Source of the DNA: Micromonospora sp. WMMD980 | GTDB taxonomy: Bacteria > Actinomycetota > Actinomycetes > Mycobacteriales > Micromonosporaceae | Length of the DNA stretch: 64,000 nt | Assembly: GCF_029626035.1 (NCBI RefSeq) | Contig: NZ_JARUBE010000003.1 | Span: 496,001-560,000, forward strand | Reading direction: 5' to 3' | Part shown: positions 41,743 through 50,042 of the stretch, piece by piece | Numbering within the stretch: position 1 is the stretch's first letter | How the letters are laid out: every line of letters starts with the position of its first letter | The notes under the pieces: generated by a model | Database searches by the model: none | What the model was told of the DNA's origin: nothing | What the model saw: the letters and a program-made list of their open reading frames with translations, nothing else | Made by a program: the position numbers and the translations under genes

Positions 41743-42171
41743 ATGAAGACCGAGTGGAAGATCTTCCTGACCATCGCCGCGTTCCTGCTCGGTGCGACGA
41801 TCCTCTACGGCGCCTGGACGTACGCCGACAGCGGCGGCCACGTCGAGTGGATCGGCACCGTGGCGCTGCTGCTGTCCTTCCTGCTCTGCTCGATGTGCGG
41901 CGGCTTCTTCTGGTTCGTCTCCCGCCGGATCGACCTGCGCCCGGAGGACCGGGCGGACGGCGAGATCGCCGACGGCGCCGGTGAGATCGGCTTCTTCAGC
42001 CCGGGCAGCTACTGGCCGTTCGGCCTGGCCCTGGCCGCCGCGATCGCCGGTCTGGGGCTCGTGTTCTGGCAGTTCTGGCTGCTGGGCCTGGGCCTGGTCG
42101 CGGTGGTCTTCGCCGCCTGCGGGCTGCTCTTCGAGTACTACTCGGGCACCCGCCGCACCGCCGAGCACTGA
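41743..42171 (+). CDS. ctaF: Cytochrome c oxidase subunit IV, actinobacterial type
   Basis: 142 residues with four membrane spans. MKTEWKIFLTIAAFLLGATI and GGHVEWIGTVALLLSFLLCS, then IGFFSPGSYWPFGLALAA, are the signature of the actinobacterial CtaF family that stabilises the aa3 oxidase in the bcc-aa3 supercomplex. It starts 10 bp after ctaC. The hairpin at 42187 follows its stop. Confidence 0.95.
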   Translation: MKTEWKIFLTIAAFLLGATILYGAWTYADSGGHVEWIGTVALLLSFLLCSMCGGFFWFVSRRIDLRPEDRADGEIADGAGEIGFFSPGSYWPFGLALAAAIAGLGLVFWQFWLLGLGLVAVVFAACGLLFEYYSGTRRTAEH

Positions 42172-42186
42172 CCCGCACATTCTTCG

Positions 42187-42228
42187 CCGCAGGCCCGCGC
42201 CCCCTCCGGGGCCGCGGGCCTGCGGCCT
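42187..42228 (+). terminator. Terminator after ctaF
   Basis: 14-bp stem GCCGCAGGCCCGCG around a loop that itself pairs CCCC with GGGG, followed by CTTGTG. Ends the ctaC-ctaF operon. Confidence 0.85.
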
Positions 42229-42526
42229 TGTGCGCCGTCCGCTGGGCTGCCCACCTCGTCGATCATGAAGTTGGCGGCACCGGCAGTCATCTTGGTACGG
42301 AACGGCCCCTCCAAGGGCCGGTCCGCCCGTGCCGGGCCTGCCGTCGGTGCGGCCCGTCTGGTGGTGCTGGGCCTGCCGGCACTGCCTGGCGTGGCGGTCG
42401 CGCTGTGCCCGGGTGTGCCGGTCGGCGGTCGCGTTGTGCCGGGTGCGTCGGTCGCCTGTTCGGCGTCGACGGGCGACCGGGGGTGCGGGCCGTCGGCGTG
42501 GATCGGCCGCGTGGCGGTGGGTGGGT
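42229..42526. other. Gene-free region downstream of ctaF
   Basis: About 300 bp with no gene I can support. The open frame 42265-42594 has skewed composition and no family resemblance. A short hairpin CGGCCC/GGGCCG lies at 42303-42320, next to GATCATGAAGTTGGCGG, and could be a relic of another intergenic repeat. Confidence 0.55.
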
Positions 42527-42733
42527 TCAGGCCGCGTGACGGCGCGCGGGGCGCGGGGCGCGCCGGCGGGACCGCGTCGACGGGCGGACCGTGACCGTGG
42601 CGACCAGCACGGCCGCGCCGCACCCGGTGCAGACCAGCTCGGGGCAGTCGGCGCCGTGCCCGTCGCCGCAGAACGGCGTCTCGAACAGCACGACGCCCTG
42701 GCAGGTGTCGCAGTGGAGCTCGCGATCCGACAC
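42527..42733 (-). CDS. Small six-cysteine zinc-ribbon protein
   Basis: 68 residues. Six cysteines at positions 8, 11, 22, 30, 35 and 38 (CDTC, FCGDG, DCPELVC, TGCG) can form a zinc ribbon, with two further Cys. The tail after residue 48 is Arg-rich and may contact nucleic acid. GTG 42733 is supported by AGGAG 7 bases upstream. It is on the minus strand between ctaF and trpD. I do not recognise a named family. It could be a copper or zinc handling accessory to the oxidase, or simply a nucleic-acid-binding protein. Confidence 0.7.
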   Translation of the reverse strand: MSDRELHCDTCQGVVLFETPFCGDGHGADCPELVCTGCGAAVLVATVTVRPSTRSRRRAPRPARRHAA

Positions 42734-42852
42734 GGGCGTCTCCTCTCGCTCCGGGTGCCGGCGGTGGCGGGAGCCATCGCCCCACCGAACCATCGCCCGA
42801 AAGGGAAAATTACTCCCCTGTAGTTTGGTACGCGGGTACGACAGGCACCCGG

Positions 42853-43899
42853 TCAGGCGGCCTGGGCGACCGCCAGCCAGCGGTCCAACGTGGCCGCCGC
42901 CGAGCCCGAGTCGACCGACTCGGCGGCCCGGCCCAGGTTGGCGCGCAACGCCTCGTGCAGGTCGCCGTCGAGCGGGCCCTGCGTGGCCAGCGCGACCGCC
43001 GCGTTCACCAGCACGGCGTCGCGCACCGGGCCGGTCTCGCCGGCCAGCAGCCGCCGGACCACGTCGGCGTTGTAGACCGCGTCTCCGCCCCGCAGGTCGG
43101 CGAGGGTGGCCCGGGGTACCCCGAACTCCGCCGCGTCCAGCAGCGCCTCCCTGACGGTGCCCTGCTGCGCCACCCAGACCCGGGTCGGCGCGCCGGTGCT
43201 GAACTCGTCCAGCCCGTCCTCGCCCCGCACCACGATCGCCGAGTCGCCGCGGGCCGCGAAGACGGCCGCCATCACCGGCGCCATCCGCTTGTCGAAGCAG
43301 CCGACCGCGCCCGCGCGGGGACGGGCCGGGTTGGTCAGCGGGCCGAGGAAGTTGAACGCCGTGGGCACGCCGATCTCGCGCCGCACCGGGCCGGTGTGCC
43401 GCATGCCGGGGTGGAACCGGGCGGCGAAGCAGAAACCGATGCCGGCCTCGGTGACGCAGCGCGCCACCTGCTCCGGCGCCAGGTCGAGCGGCACACCGAG
43501 CTGCTCCAGCACGTCCGCGGTGCCGCAGGAGGAGGAGGCGGCCCGGTTGCCGTGCTTGACCACCCGCACGCCCGCGCCGGCGACCACGAGCGCGGCCATG
43601 GTGGAGATGTTGACGGTGTGGGCGAGGTCGCCGCCGGTGCCCACCACGTCGAGCGCGGTGGCACGGACGTCCTCGGGCAGTTCCACCGGGACGGCACGGG
43701 TCAGCATCGCCTCGACCAGGCCGCCCAGCTCGGCCGGCGTCTCGCCCTTGGTGCGCAGCGCCACGGCGAAGCCGGCGATCTGCGCCGGGGTGGCCGAGCC
43801 GGCCATGATCTCGCCCATCGCCCAGCCGGTGTCGGCGGTGGAGAGCTCCTCGCCGCGCAGCAGCGCGTTGAGCAGAAGCGGCCAGGTCCGTTCGCCCAT
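42853..43899 (-). CDS. trpD: Anthranilate phosphoribosyltransferase
   Basis: 348 residues. It makes phosphoribosyl-anthranilate in tryptophan synthesis. The PRPP-binding VGTGGD (86-91) and [18 protein letters not shown] (115 onwards) are complete, as is the N-terminal helical domain. ATG 43899. No other trp gene is adjacent: it sits alone inside the respiratory cluster, an arrangement I recall from other actinobacteria, including mycobacteria, where trpD lies near ctaE-qcr. A hairpin separates it from the receiver gene upstream. Confidence 0.95.
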   Translation of the reverse strand: MGERTWPLLLNALLRGEELSTADTGWAMGEIMAGSATPAQIAGFAVALRTKGETPAELGGLVEAMLTRAVPVELPEDVRATALDVVGTGGDLAHTVNISTMAALVVAGAGVRVVKHGNRAASSSCGTADVLEQLGVPLDLAPEQVARCVTEAGIGFCFAARFHPGMRHTGPVRREIGVPTAFNFLGPLTNPARPRAGAVGCFDKRMAPVMAAVFAARGDSAIVVRGEDGLDEFSTGAPTRVWVAQQGTVREALLDAAEFGVPRATLADLRGGDAVYNADVVRRLLAGETGPVRDAVLVNAAVALATQGPLDGDLHEALRANLGRAAESVDSGSAAATLDRWLAVAQAA

Positions 43900-43939
43900 G
43901 GCGGGCCTCCCGAGCGGCGTGAGTCAGGCGGTTGGGGGC

Positions 43940-43965
43940 GCGCCACGGCCGCGTCGCCGTGGCGC
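43940..43965 (-). terminator. Hairpin between receiver gene and trpD
   Basis: 10-bp perfect stem GCGCCACGGC with loop CGCGTC. Placed 11 bp past the receiver gene stop and upstream of trpD, so the two are probably separate transcripts. Confidence 0.7.
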
Positions 43966-43976
43966 CGCGCGGCGGA

Positions 43977-44375
43977 TCAGGCCGGGGCGTGCGTGCGGCG
44001 CAGCAGCTCGGCGACGGTGCTGCCGGCGGCCACCGGGTCCAGCGGGTGGGTCAGGGTGGCGTCGACCTCGGCGTACGCGGCGAGCCAGCGGTCGGCGGCG
44101 CGGGCCAGCACCACGCAGGTCGGCGGCGCGTCGTCCCGGTCGTCCTTGATCTGCCGGGCGATGCCGATGCCGCCGCCCGGGCTCGCCTCGCCGTCGAGCA
44201 GGAGCAGGTCGATCTCGTAGTCGTCGACCAGCCGGACGCAGCCGGCGTAGTCGGCGGCCTCGACGAACTCGATCTCGATGCCGGGCGCCGGTCGGGTGCC
44301 GACGGCGAGCCGCATCCGGTCCCGGACCTTCGGGTCGTCGCTGTAGAGCAGGACGGTGCAAAGACGATCGCTCAT
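43977..44375 (-). CDS. Stand-alone response-regulator receiver protein
   Basis: 132 residues, only a CheY-like receiver. VLLYSDDPKVRDRMRLAVG supplies the acidic pair and LLLLDGEASPGGGIG the phospho-acceptor Asp61. The residues that normally complete the switch differ: the Thr/Ser strand reads CVVLARA, and the conserved Lys-Pro is His-Pro (LTHPLDP). The pattern matches the receiver that lies in the same place near ctaE in mycobacteria (Rv3143-like). There is no DNA-binding domain, so it acts, if at all, by protein contact. ATG 44375. Confidence 0.85.
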   Translation of the reverse strand: MSDRLCTVLLYSDDPKVRDRMRLAVGTRPAPGIEIEFVEAADYAGCVRLVDDYEIDLLLLDGEASPGGGIGIARQIKDDRDDAPPTCVVLARAADRWLAAYAEVDATLTHPLDPVAAGSTVAELLRRTHAPA

Positions 44376-44428
44376 CGTGACGTGGCTCCCACCTCGTAGC
44401 TGCCCGCTGATCGTAGCGGGCGTCACAT

Positions 44429-45409
44429 TCACCCGGTCGGACCGGCCCCGGCCCCGGCGCCCGCCTCGGCGGCGCGCTCGCGGGCCTCCTGGCGGTCGAG
44501 CTCGCGGTCCAGCCGACGGGCCTCGCGCTCCGACTGCTTGATCCACTGCACGACCAGCACCGCCAGCATGGTGACGCTGACGAACTCGCCGCCGGCCCAG
44601 AGGATGCCGCCGGCGACCACCTGGTCGTTGCGGGGGTCGGACCAGGCCAGGTTCAGCGACGGGTACCAGTCGCCGCCGAGCAGCGTGGTGCTCTGCATGA
44701 TGGTGAGCCCGAGCACCGTGTGGAACGGCACCGACAGCAGCATGAGCAGCGCGCGGGCCGGGTAGGGCCAGCGGCCGGGCAGCGGGTCGAGGCCGAGCAG
44801 CGGCCAGAAGAAGACGCAGCCGGTCATGATGAAGTGCGCGTGCACCAGCTCGTGCGCCCACTCGTGGCGCAGGGTGAACTCGTAGAGGTTGGTGAAGTAG
44901 AGCACGAACGGGTTCGCCACGAAGATGGCGAACGCCACCAGCGGGAAGCTGTAGATCCGGGCCAGCCGGCTGTGCACGACCGCGAGCAGCCGCTTGCGGG
45001 GCCGCACCGGCAGCGTGCGCAGGGCCAGCGTCACCGGCGCGCCGAGCGCCAGGAAGATCGGCGCGACCATGGCCAGCACCATGTGCTGCACCATGTGCAC
45101 GGAGAGCAGCGCGGTGTCGTAGGCGCCGAGCCCGCTGACCGTGACCAGGGCGATGCCGCCGAGGCCGGGGCCGAGGAACGCCACCGTGCGCAGCACCGGC
45201 CAGCGGTCGCCGCGCAGCCGCAGCCGGTGCGCCCCGTACAGGTAGAGCCCGGCGGCGAGCACCAGGCTCAGCGTGAGCCAGCTGTCCAGCCGGGTCTCGG
45301 TGAGCACCCGGGCCACGGTGAACGGCGGCGGGGCGGCCTCGCCCCCCGCCGCCAGGGTCGTCGGGGCGACGACCGAGGTGGCGGCGCGGATCTGATCGAC
45401 GTGCAGCAC
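44429..45409 (-). CDS. ctaG: Cytochrome c oxidase assembly protein CtaG (caa3-type)
   Basis: 326 residues with seven to nine membrane helices; caa3_CtaG family (the Bacillus-type CtaG). Key histidines are visible in LLSVHMVQHMVLAMVAP, RHEWAHELVHAHFIMTGCVF and SVPFHTVLGLTIM. These are candidate copper-site residues for assembling the oxidase's CuB or for copper tolerance. The C-terminal tail is Glu/Arg-rich, then Gly/Ala-rich. ATG 45409. Divergent from ctaE (108 bp between starts), so a shared promoter region is likely. Confidence 0.92.
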   Translation of the reverse strand: MLHVDQIRAATSVVAPTTLAAGGEAAPPPFTVARVLTETRLDSWLTLSLVLAAGLYLYGAHRLRLRGDRWPVLRTVAFLGPGLGGIALVTVSGLGAYDTALLSVHMVQHMVLAMVAPIFLALGAPVTLALRTLPVRPRKRLLAVVHSRLARIYSFPLVAFAIFVANPFVLYFTNLYEFTLRHEWAHELVHAHFIMTGCVFFWPLLGLDPLPGRWPYPARALLMLLSVPFHTVLGLTIMQSTTLLGGDWYPSLNLAWSDPRNDQVVAGGILWAGGEFVSVTMLAVLVVQWIKQSEREARRLDRELDRQEARERAAEAGAGAGAGPTG

Positions 45410-45517
45410 GCTTTTCAGGGTAGGTCAGGCGAAGCGGACGACCACGATCGGGCCACTGCGGGCCCGGGTTTGCCACCCCGCTGATCGTCGGTCCCGGTCA
45501 AGGGCAATAATGACCGC

Positions 45518-46117
45518 GTGACTGCGGCCCCAGCCATTGACAAGAGCCGGATCCACTCCCTGACGCGTCCCAACATGGTCAGCGTCGGGACGATCGTCTG
45601 GCTCTCCAGCGAACTCATGTTCTTCGCGGCGCTGTTCGCGATGTACTTCTCGATCCGCGCGGCGGCGCCGGAGCAGTGGGAGAAGCACACCGAGGTCCTG
45701 AACATCCCGTACGCGACCACCTTCACGGTGATCCTCGTGCTCTCCTCGGTGACCTGCCAGCTCGGTGTCTTCGCGGCCGAGAAGGGCGACGTCCACGCCC
45801 TGCGTCGGTGGTTCACGATCACCTTCGTGATGGGTCTGATCTTCGTGCTCGGGCAGGCGAACGAGTACCGGACCCTGGTGCACGAGGGCGTCAAGATCAA
45901 CGAAGACGGTTACGGGTCGATGTTCTACCTGACCACCGGCTTCCACGGTCTGCACGTGACCGGCGGGCTGATCGCCTTCATCATCTTCATGGTCCGTACC
46001 ACCATGGGCCGGTTCACCCCGGCCCAGGCGACCTCGGCGATCGTCGTGTCCTACTACTGGCACTTCGTCGACGTCGTGTGGATCGGGCTGTACGCCATGA
46101 TCTACTGGCTTCAGTGA
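45518..46117 (+). CDS. ctaE: Cytochrome c oxidase subunit III
   Basis: 199 residues with five to six membrane helices. Family marks are [34 protein letters not shown] and [20 protein letters not shown]. The short N-terminus without helices I-II is normal for actinobacterial subunit III. GTG 45518. First gene of the ctaE-qcrCAB operon, as in Mycobacterium and Streptomyces. Confidence 0.95.
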   Translation: MTAAPAIDKSRIHSLTRPNMVSVGTIVWLSSELMFFAALFAMYFSIRAAAPEQWEKHTEVLNIPYATTFTVILVLSSVTCQLGVFAAEKGDVHALRRWFTITFVMGLIFVLGQANEYRTLVHEGVKINEDGYGSMFYLTTGFHGLHVTGGLIAFIIFMVRTTMGRFTPAQATSAIVVSYYWHFVDVVWIGLYAMIYWLQ

Positions 46118-46189
46118 TCTTGGCGCGTCACGAACCGCGCCGCTGCTCCGTCCCCTGAGACAAGGTCCAACCGGTTAAGGACACAGGTC

Positions 46190-47023
46190 ATGACTTCTGA
46201 CAACGACCGCCGACGCGGTCTGCTCGCGCGGCTGCGCGGGCGGCCCGTGGCGCGCAGCAGGGGCCGCCGCCGGCTGGGTGCCGCGGTCCGGCTGGCCGCC
46301 GCGCTCATGCTGGCCGGCGGCGCCTACACCGTCTTCGCCCCGGGCGTGCAGGCGCAGGACAACCCGCCGCTGACCGCCGCCGGCAACGAGGGCAAGGCGC
46401 TGTTCGACGTGAGCTGCGTGACCTGTCACGGTCGCAACGCCCAGGGCGTCGAGGGTCGGGGCCCGAGTCTGATCGGCGTCGGGTCGGCCTCGGTCGAGTT
46501 CCAGGTTGGCAGCGGTCGCATGCCGATGGCCCGGCAGGAGGCCCAGGCCATGCGCAAGCCGCCGCAGTTCACCGACGAGCAGGTGCGCCAGCTCGGGCAG
46601 TACATCCAGGAGCTCGGCGGCGGCCCGCAGGTGCCGTCGGGCGACCTGCGTGAGGGCGCCAACATGTCCACCGGCGGCGAGCTGTTCCGGATCAACTGCT
46701 CGCAGTGCCACGCGTTCGGCGGTGGCGGCGGCGCGCTCTCCTCCGGCAAGTACGCGCCGAGCCTGAAGCCGGCCAGCGACCGGCAGATCTACGCCGCCAT
46801 GCTGAGCGGCCCGCAGAACATGCCGGTGTTCGGCGACAACCAGATCACCCCCCAGGAGAAGGCGGACATCATCGCCTACATCCAGGAGACCCTGAAGCAC
46901 GACCAGGACCAGGGCGGTTTCAACCTGGGCCGGTACGGCCCGTCGACCGAGGGTCTGGCGATCTTCCTGGTCGGCATCGTGGCGCTGGTCTTCGCGAGCC
47001 TGTGGATCGCGGGCAAGTCGTGA
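46190..47023 (+). CDS. qcrC: Diheme cytochrome c subunit of the bcc complex
   Basis: 277 residues. An Arg-rich leader and a first membrane anchor (about 30-50) precede two class I c-type haem domains, with CVTCH at 76-80 and CSQCH at 170-174. Axial Met candidates lie in GSGRMPMA and PQNMPVFG. A C-terminal helix (AIFLVGIVALVFASLWIAG) anchors it again. In actinobacteria this subunit passes electrons straight to the CuA of the aa3 oxidase, replacing a soluble cytochrome c. ATG 46190, 72 bp after ctaE. Confidence 0.95.
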   Translation: MTSDNDRRRGLLARLRGRPVARSRGRRRLGAAVRLAAALMLAGGAYTVFAPGVQAQDNPPLTAAGNEGKALFDVSCVTCHGRNAQGVEGRGPSLIGVGSASVEFQVGSGRMPMARQEAQAMRKPPQFTDEQVRQLGQYIQELGGGPQVPSGDLREGANMSTGGELFRINCSQCHAFGGGGGALSSGKYAPSLKPASDRQIYAAMLSGPQNMPVFGDNQITPQEKADIIAYIQETLKHDQDQGGFNLGRYGPSTEGLAIFLVGIVALVFASLWIAGKS

Positions 47024-47090
47024 CCGAGCCGAACGTCTGTATCATTGCCCTGGTGCCGGCCGCCGGCGCCACGCGTAGCGAGGTGACGGC

Positions 47091-48179
47091 ATGAGCACCC
47101 ACACCGAGCACCAGGCCCAGCAGGGCCGGGAGCCGGTCGACGTGAACGACCCGCGGCTCTCCCGGTTCGACATCGTCCAGGAAGGCGCCCGGCGGGACGA
47201 CATCGAGATCGTCCACTACGAGGAGCAGGTCGTCCGGGGCAGCAAGGCCGAGCGCCGGCTGACCCGCACGGTCGCCCTGATGTTCCTGCTGACCGGCGTC
47301 TTCGCCACCGCCTTCCTGGTGATCTACATCTGGTGGCCCTGGCGGTGGGAGGCCGGTCGCGGCGGCGACAAGCTCTACACCCCGCTGCTCGGCCTGACCC
47401 TGGGCCTGGCGCTCCTCGGCATCGGCTTCGGCATCCTCACCTGGGGCAAGAAGCTGCTGCCCAAGGAGGTCTCGATCCAGGACCGGCACGACCAGGTCGA
47501 CAACCCGGAGGATCGCAAGATCACCGGTGAGACCATGCTCTACCTGGCCGACGAGCTGGGCGTGAAGCGCCGGCCGCTGCTCGGCATCTCGCTGCTCGCC
47601 GGCCTGGCGCCGGTCGGCGCGGTGGTCGCCGCGCCGCTGATCGGTGGTCTGATCGAGCAGCCGCACAAGGACAACCAGATGTTCACCACCGGCTTCGCGC
47701 CGGCCGAGGGCGGCGAGAAGATCCGGCTGATCCGTGAGGACGGCCGGCCGATCCGCCCGGCGGACGTCAGCGTCGGCGGCCAGCTCACCGTGTTCCCGGG
47801 CATCGAGGGCGGGGTCAGCAACAAGCACGCCGACTCGCCGACCCTGCTGATCCACCTGCGTGAGGACGACGCGCAGAAGTCGCGCGCCGCCAACGAGCGC
47901 AAGGGCCACGGCGACTACATGTGGGGCAACTACGTCGCGTTCTCCAAGATCTGCACGCACGCCGGTTGCCCGGCCAGCCTCTACGAGCAGCAGACCAACC
48001 GGCTGCTCTGCCCCTGCCACCAGTCCCAGTTCCTCATCACCGACAACGCCAAGCCGATCTTCGGCCCGGCGAACCGGCCGCTGCCCCAGCTGCCGATCGA
48101 GGTGGACGAGGAGGGCTTCTTCGTGGCGAGGTCCGACTACACCGAGACCATCGGTCCCGACTTCTGGGAGCGGCCATGA
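47091..48179 (+). CDS. qcrA: Rieske iron-sulfur subunit of the bcc complex
   Basis: 362 residues. Three membrane helices (about 62-86, 102-124, 162-184) distinguish the actinobacterial form from the single-helix type. The 2Fe-2S ligands are Cys288/His290 (CTHAGCP) and Cys307/His310 (LLCPCHQSQF), with Cys293 and Cys309 forming the usual disulfide. ATG 47091 opens MSTHTEHQAQQG. The 68 bp between it and qcrC is the only gap in the operon. The stop overlaps qcrB (ATGA). Confidence 0.95.
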   Translation: MSTHTEHQAQQGREPVDVNDPRLSRFDIVQEGARRDDIEIVHYEEQVVRGSKAERRLTRTVALMFLLTGVFATAFLVIYIWWPWRWEAGRGGDKLYTPLLGLTLGLALLGIGFGILTWGKKLLPKEVSIQDRHDQVDNPEDRKITGETMLYLADELGVKRRPLLGISLLAGLAPVGAVVAAPLIGGLIEQPHKDNQMFTTGFAPAEGGEKIRLIREDGRPIRPADVSVGGQLTVFPGIEGGVSNKHADSPTLLIHLREDDAQKSRAANERKGHGDYMWGNYVAFSKICTHAGCPASLYEQQTNRLLCPCHQSQFLITDNAKPIFGPANRPLPQLPIEVDEEGFFVARSDYTETIGPDFWERP

Positions 48180-49807
48180 AGCGCCGAAAGTTTGATGCGG
48201 CCGCGCTGCCGGCCAAGACCGCCGGGGCGGTGGACGACCGCTTCCAGGTCGCCACGCCGCTGCGCAAGCTGCTGAACAAGGTCTTCCCCGACCACTGGTC
48301 CTTCCTCCTCGGCGAGATCGCGCTGTTCTCGTTCGTGGTCCTGCTGCTGACCGGTGTGTTCCTGACCTTCTTCTACGAGCCGGCGATGACCGAGGTGACC
48401 TACGACGGCAGCTACGCGCCGCTGCGGGGCACCCCGATGTCGGCCGCGTACGCCTCCAGCCTGGACATCTCGTTCGACGTCCGCGGCGGCCTGATCATGC
48501 GGCAGATGCACCACTGGGCGGCCCTGCTGTTCATGGCCGCGATCGTGGTGCACATGCTCCGGGTCTTCTTCACCGGCGCGTTCCGCAAGCCGCGGGAGAC
48601 CAACTGGATCATCGGCTCGCTGCTGTTCTGGGTCGGCTTCCTGGCCGGCTTCACCGGCTACTCGCTGCCGGACGACGGCCTGTCCGGCACCGGCCTGCGG
48701 ATCGCCTCCGGCATCATCCTGTCGATCCCGGTGGTCGGTTCCTGGGTCAGCTCGTCGATCTTCGGCGGGGAGTTCCCCGGCACCATCATCATCAGCCGCT
48801 TCTTCATCGCCCACGTGCTGCTCATCCCGGGCCTGCTGGTGGCGCTGATCAGCGTGCACCTGGGCCTGGTGTTCAAGCAGAAGCACACCCAGTGGCCCGG
48901 CCCCGGCCGGACCAACTCCAACGTGGTCGGCGAGCGGATGTTCCCGCGCTACGCGCTCAAGCAGGGCGGCTTCTTCATGGTCGTCTTCGGCGTGATCGCG
49001 CTGATGGGTGGCCTCTTCCAGATCAACCCGATCTGGTACTTCGGCCCGTACGAGGCGTGGGTGGTCTCGGCGGCCAGCCAGCCCGACTGGTACGTCATGT
49101 TCCTCGACGGCTCGACCCGACTCATGCCGGGCTGGGAGATCCACATCCCGATCGGCAACGGCTACGTCATCCCGCCGCTGTTCTGGCCGACGGTGGTGCT
49201 CCCCGGCATCCTGGTGGGCCTGTCGACGATGTACCCGTTCCTGGAGGCGCGCCGTCTCAAGGACTACCGGCACCACAACCTGCTCCAGCGGCCCCGGGAC
49301 GTGCCGGCCCGGACCGCGGTGGGCGCCATGGCGGTCGCCTTCTACGTCGTGCTGACGCTCTCCGGCGGCAACGACGTGATCGCCGACAAGTTCCACATCA
49401 GTCTGAACGCGATGACCTGGGCCGGCCGGGTCGGTCTGCTGGTCATCCCGCCGCTCGCCTACTACGTCACCTACCGGCTCTGCCTGGGTCTCCAGCAGCA
49501 CGACCGGGAGGTGCTGGCGCACGGCGTGGAGACCGGCATCATCAAGCGGCTGCCCGACGGCCGGTTCGTCGAGGTCCACCAGCCGCTGACGTCGGCCGAC
49601 GGGCACGACGGCCACGCACCGGCGCTCGACTACCCCGGCTGGGTGGTGCCGAAGAAGATGAACCGGCTCGGTGCCCTCGGGCCCGCGATCCGGGGCTTCT
49701 TCTACCCGATCGAGAAGCCGGCCGAGGCGCCGGTCTCGCCGGGGCACCCGCCGGTCGAGCCTCGGGGAGAGCGGGAGGAGATCAGCAGCGGCGACAGCCG
49801 ACGCTGA
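48176..49807 (+). CDS. qcrB: Cytochrome b subunit of the bcc complex
   Basis: 543 residues, multi-spanning subunit with both quinone sites. The haem b His pairs are in QMHHWAALLFMAAIVVHMLR and in FFIAHVLLIPGLLVALISVH. The Qo motif is PDWYVMFLDGSTRLMP (the PDWY form of PEWY). The C-terminal extension after about residue 450 is soluble and typical of actinobacteria. ATG 48176 overlaps qcrA. A 15-bp hairpin and repeat copy 6 follow. Confidence 0.95.
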   Translation: MKRRKFDAAALPAKTAGAVDDRFQVATPLRKLLNKVFPDHWSFLLGEIALFSFVVLLLTGVFLTFFYEPAMTEVTYDGSYAPLRGTPMSAAYASSLDISFDVRGGLIMRQMHHWAALLFMAAIVVHMLRVFFTGAFRKPRETNWIIGSLLFWVGFLAGFTGYSLPDDGLSGTGLRIASGIILSIPVVGSWVSSSIFGGEFPGTIIISRFFIAHVLLIPGLLVALISVHLGLVFKQKHTQWPGPGRTNSNVVGERMFPRYALKQGGFFMVVFGVIALMGGLFQINPIWYFGPYEAWVVSAASQPDWYVMFLDGSTRLMPGWEIHIPIGNGYVIPPLFWPTVVLPGILVGLSTMYPFLEARRLKDYRHHNLLQRPRDVPARTAVGAMAVAFYVVLTLSGGNDVIADKFHISLNAMTWAGRVGLLVIPPLAYYVTYRLCLGLQQHDREVLAHGVETGIIKRLPDGRFVEVHQPLTSADGHDGHAPALDYPGWVVPKKMNRLGALGPAIRGFFYPIEKPAEAPVSPGHPPVEPRGEREEISSGDSRR

Positions 49808-49828
49808 CCCTCCCCGGTACGACTGACC

Positions 49829-49861
49829 GTGGCGCCCGCCGGATCCTCCGGCGGGCGCCAC
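49829..49861 (+). terminator. Terminator of the ctaE-qcrCAB operon
   Basis: 15-bp perfect stem GTGGCGCCCGCCGGA with a 3-base loop, 22 bp after the qcrB stop. Confidence 0.88.
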
Positions 49862-49886
49862 GGGCGTTTCCACCCCACCCGTCCGG

Positions 49887-49939
49887 TGAGGCGGGGCCCC
49901 CGCTCAACGCTTTCGGAGGTGGCGGGGCCCCCGCTTGAC
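49887..49939. repeat. GGGGCCCC intergenic repeat, copy 6
   Basis: Half-sites TGAGGCGGGGCCCCCGCTCA and GGCGGGGCCCCCGCTTGAC. It lies between the qcrB terminator and the DUF4142 gene. Unlike the other copies it is between genes transcribed in the same direction. Confidence 0.78.
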
Positions 49940-50042
49940 ACCTCCCGCTCCCGCCGCCGGCGACCCGGACGAGTGGAATCGCAGGAATAACCCCGGTCAG
50001 CCGGGTATCCGTGCGGTCCGACGTCTCATGGGGGAGGAACGC

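Noticed and set aside
42265..42594. Plus-strand 109-codon frame beginning MKLAAPAVILV
   Set aside because: No ribosome site and no family. It is antisense to the Cys protein gene and has skewed Gly/Ala/Val content.
40600..49810. ctaD (oxidase subunit I) within the respiratory region
   Set aside because: No subunit I sequence with the haem-copper histidine motifs is present. In actinobacteria it is commonly encoded elsewhere.
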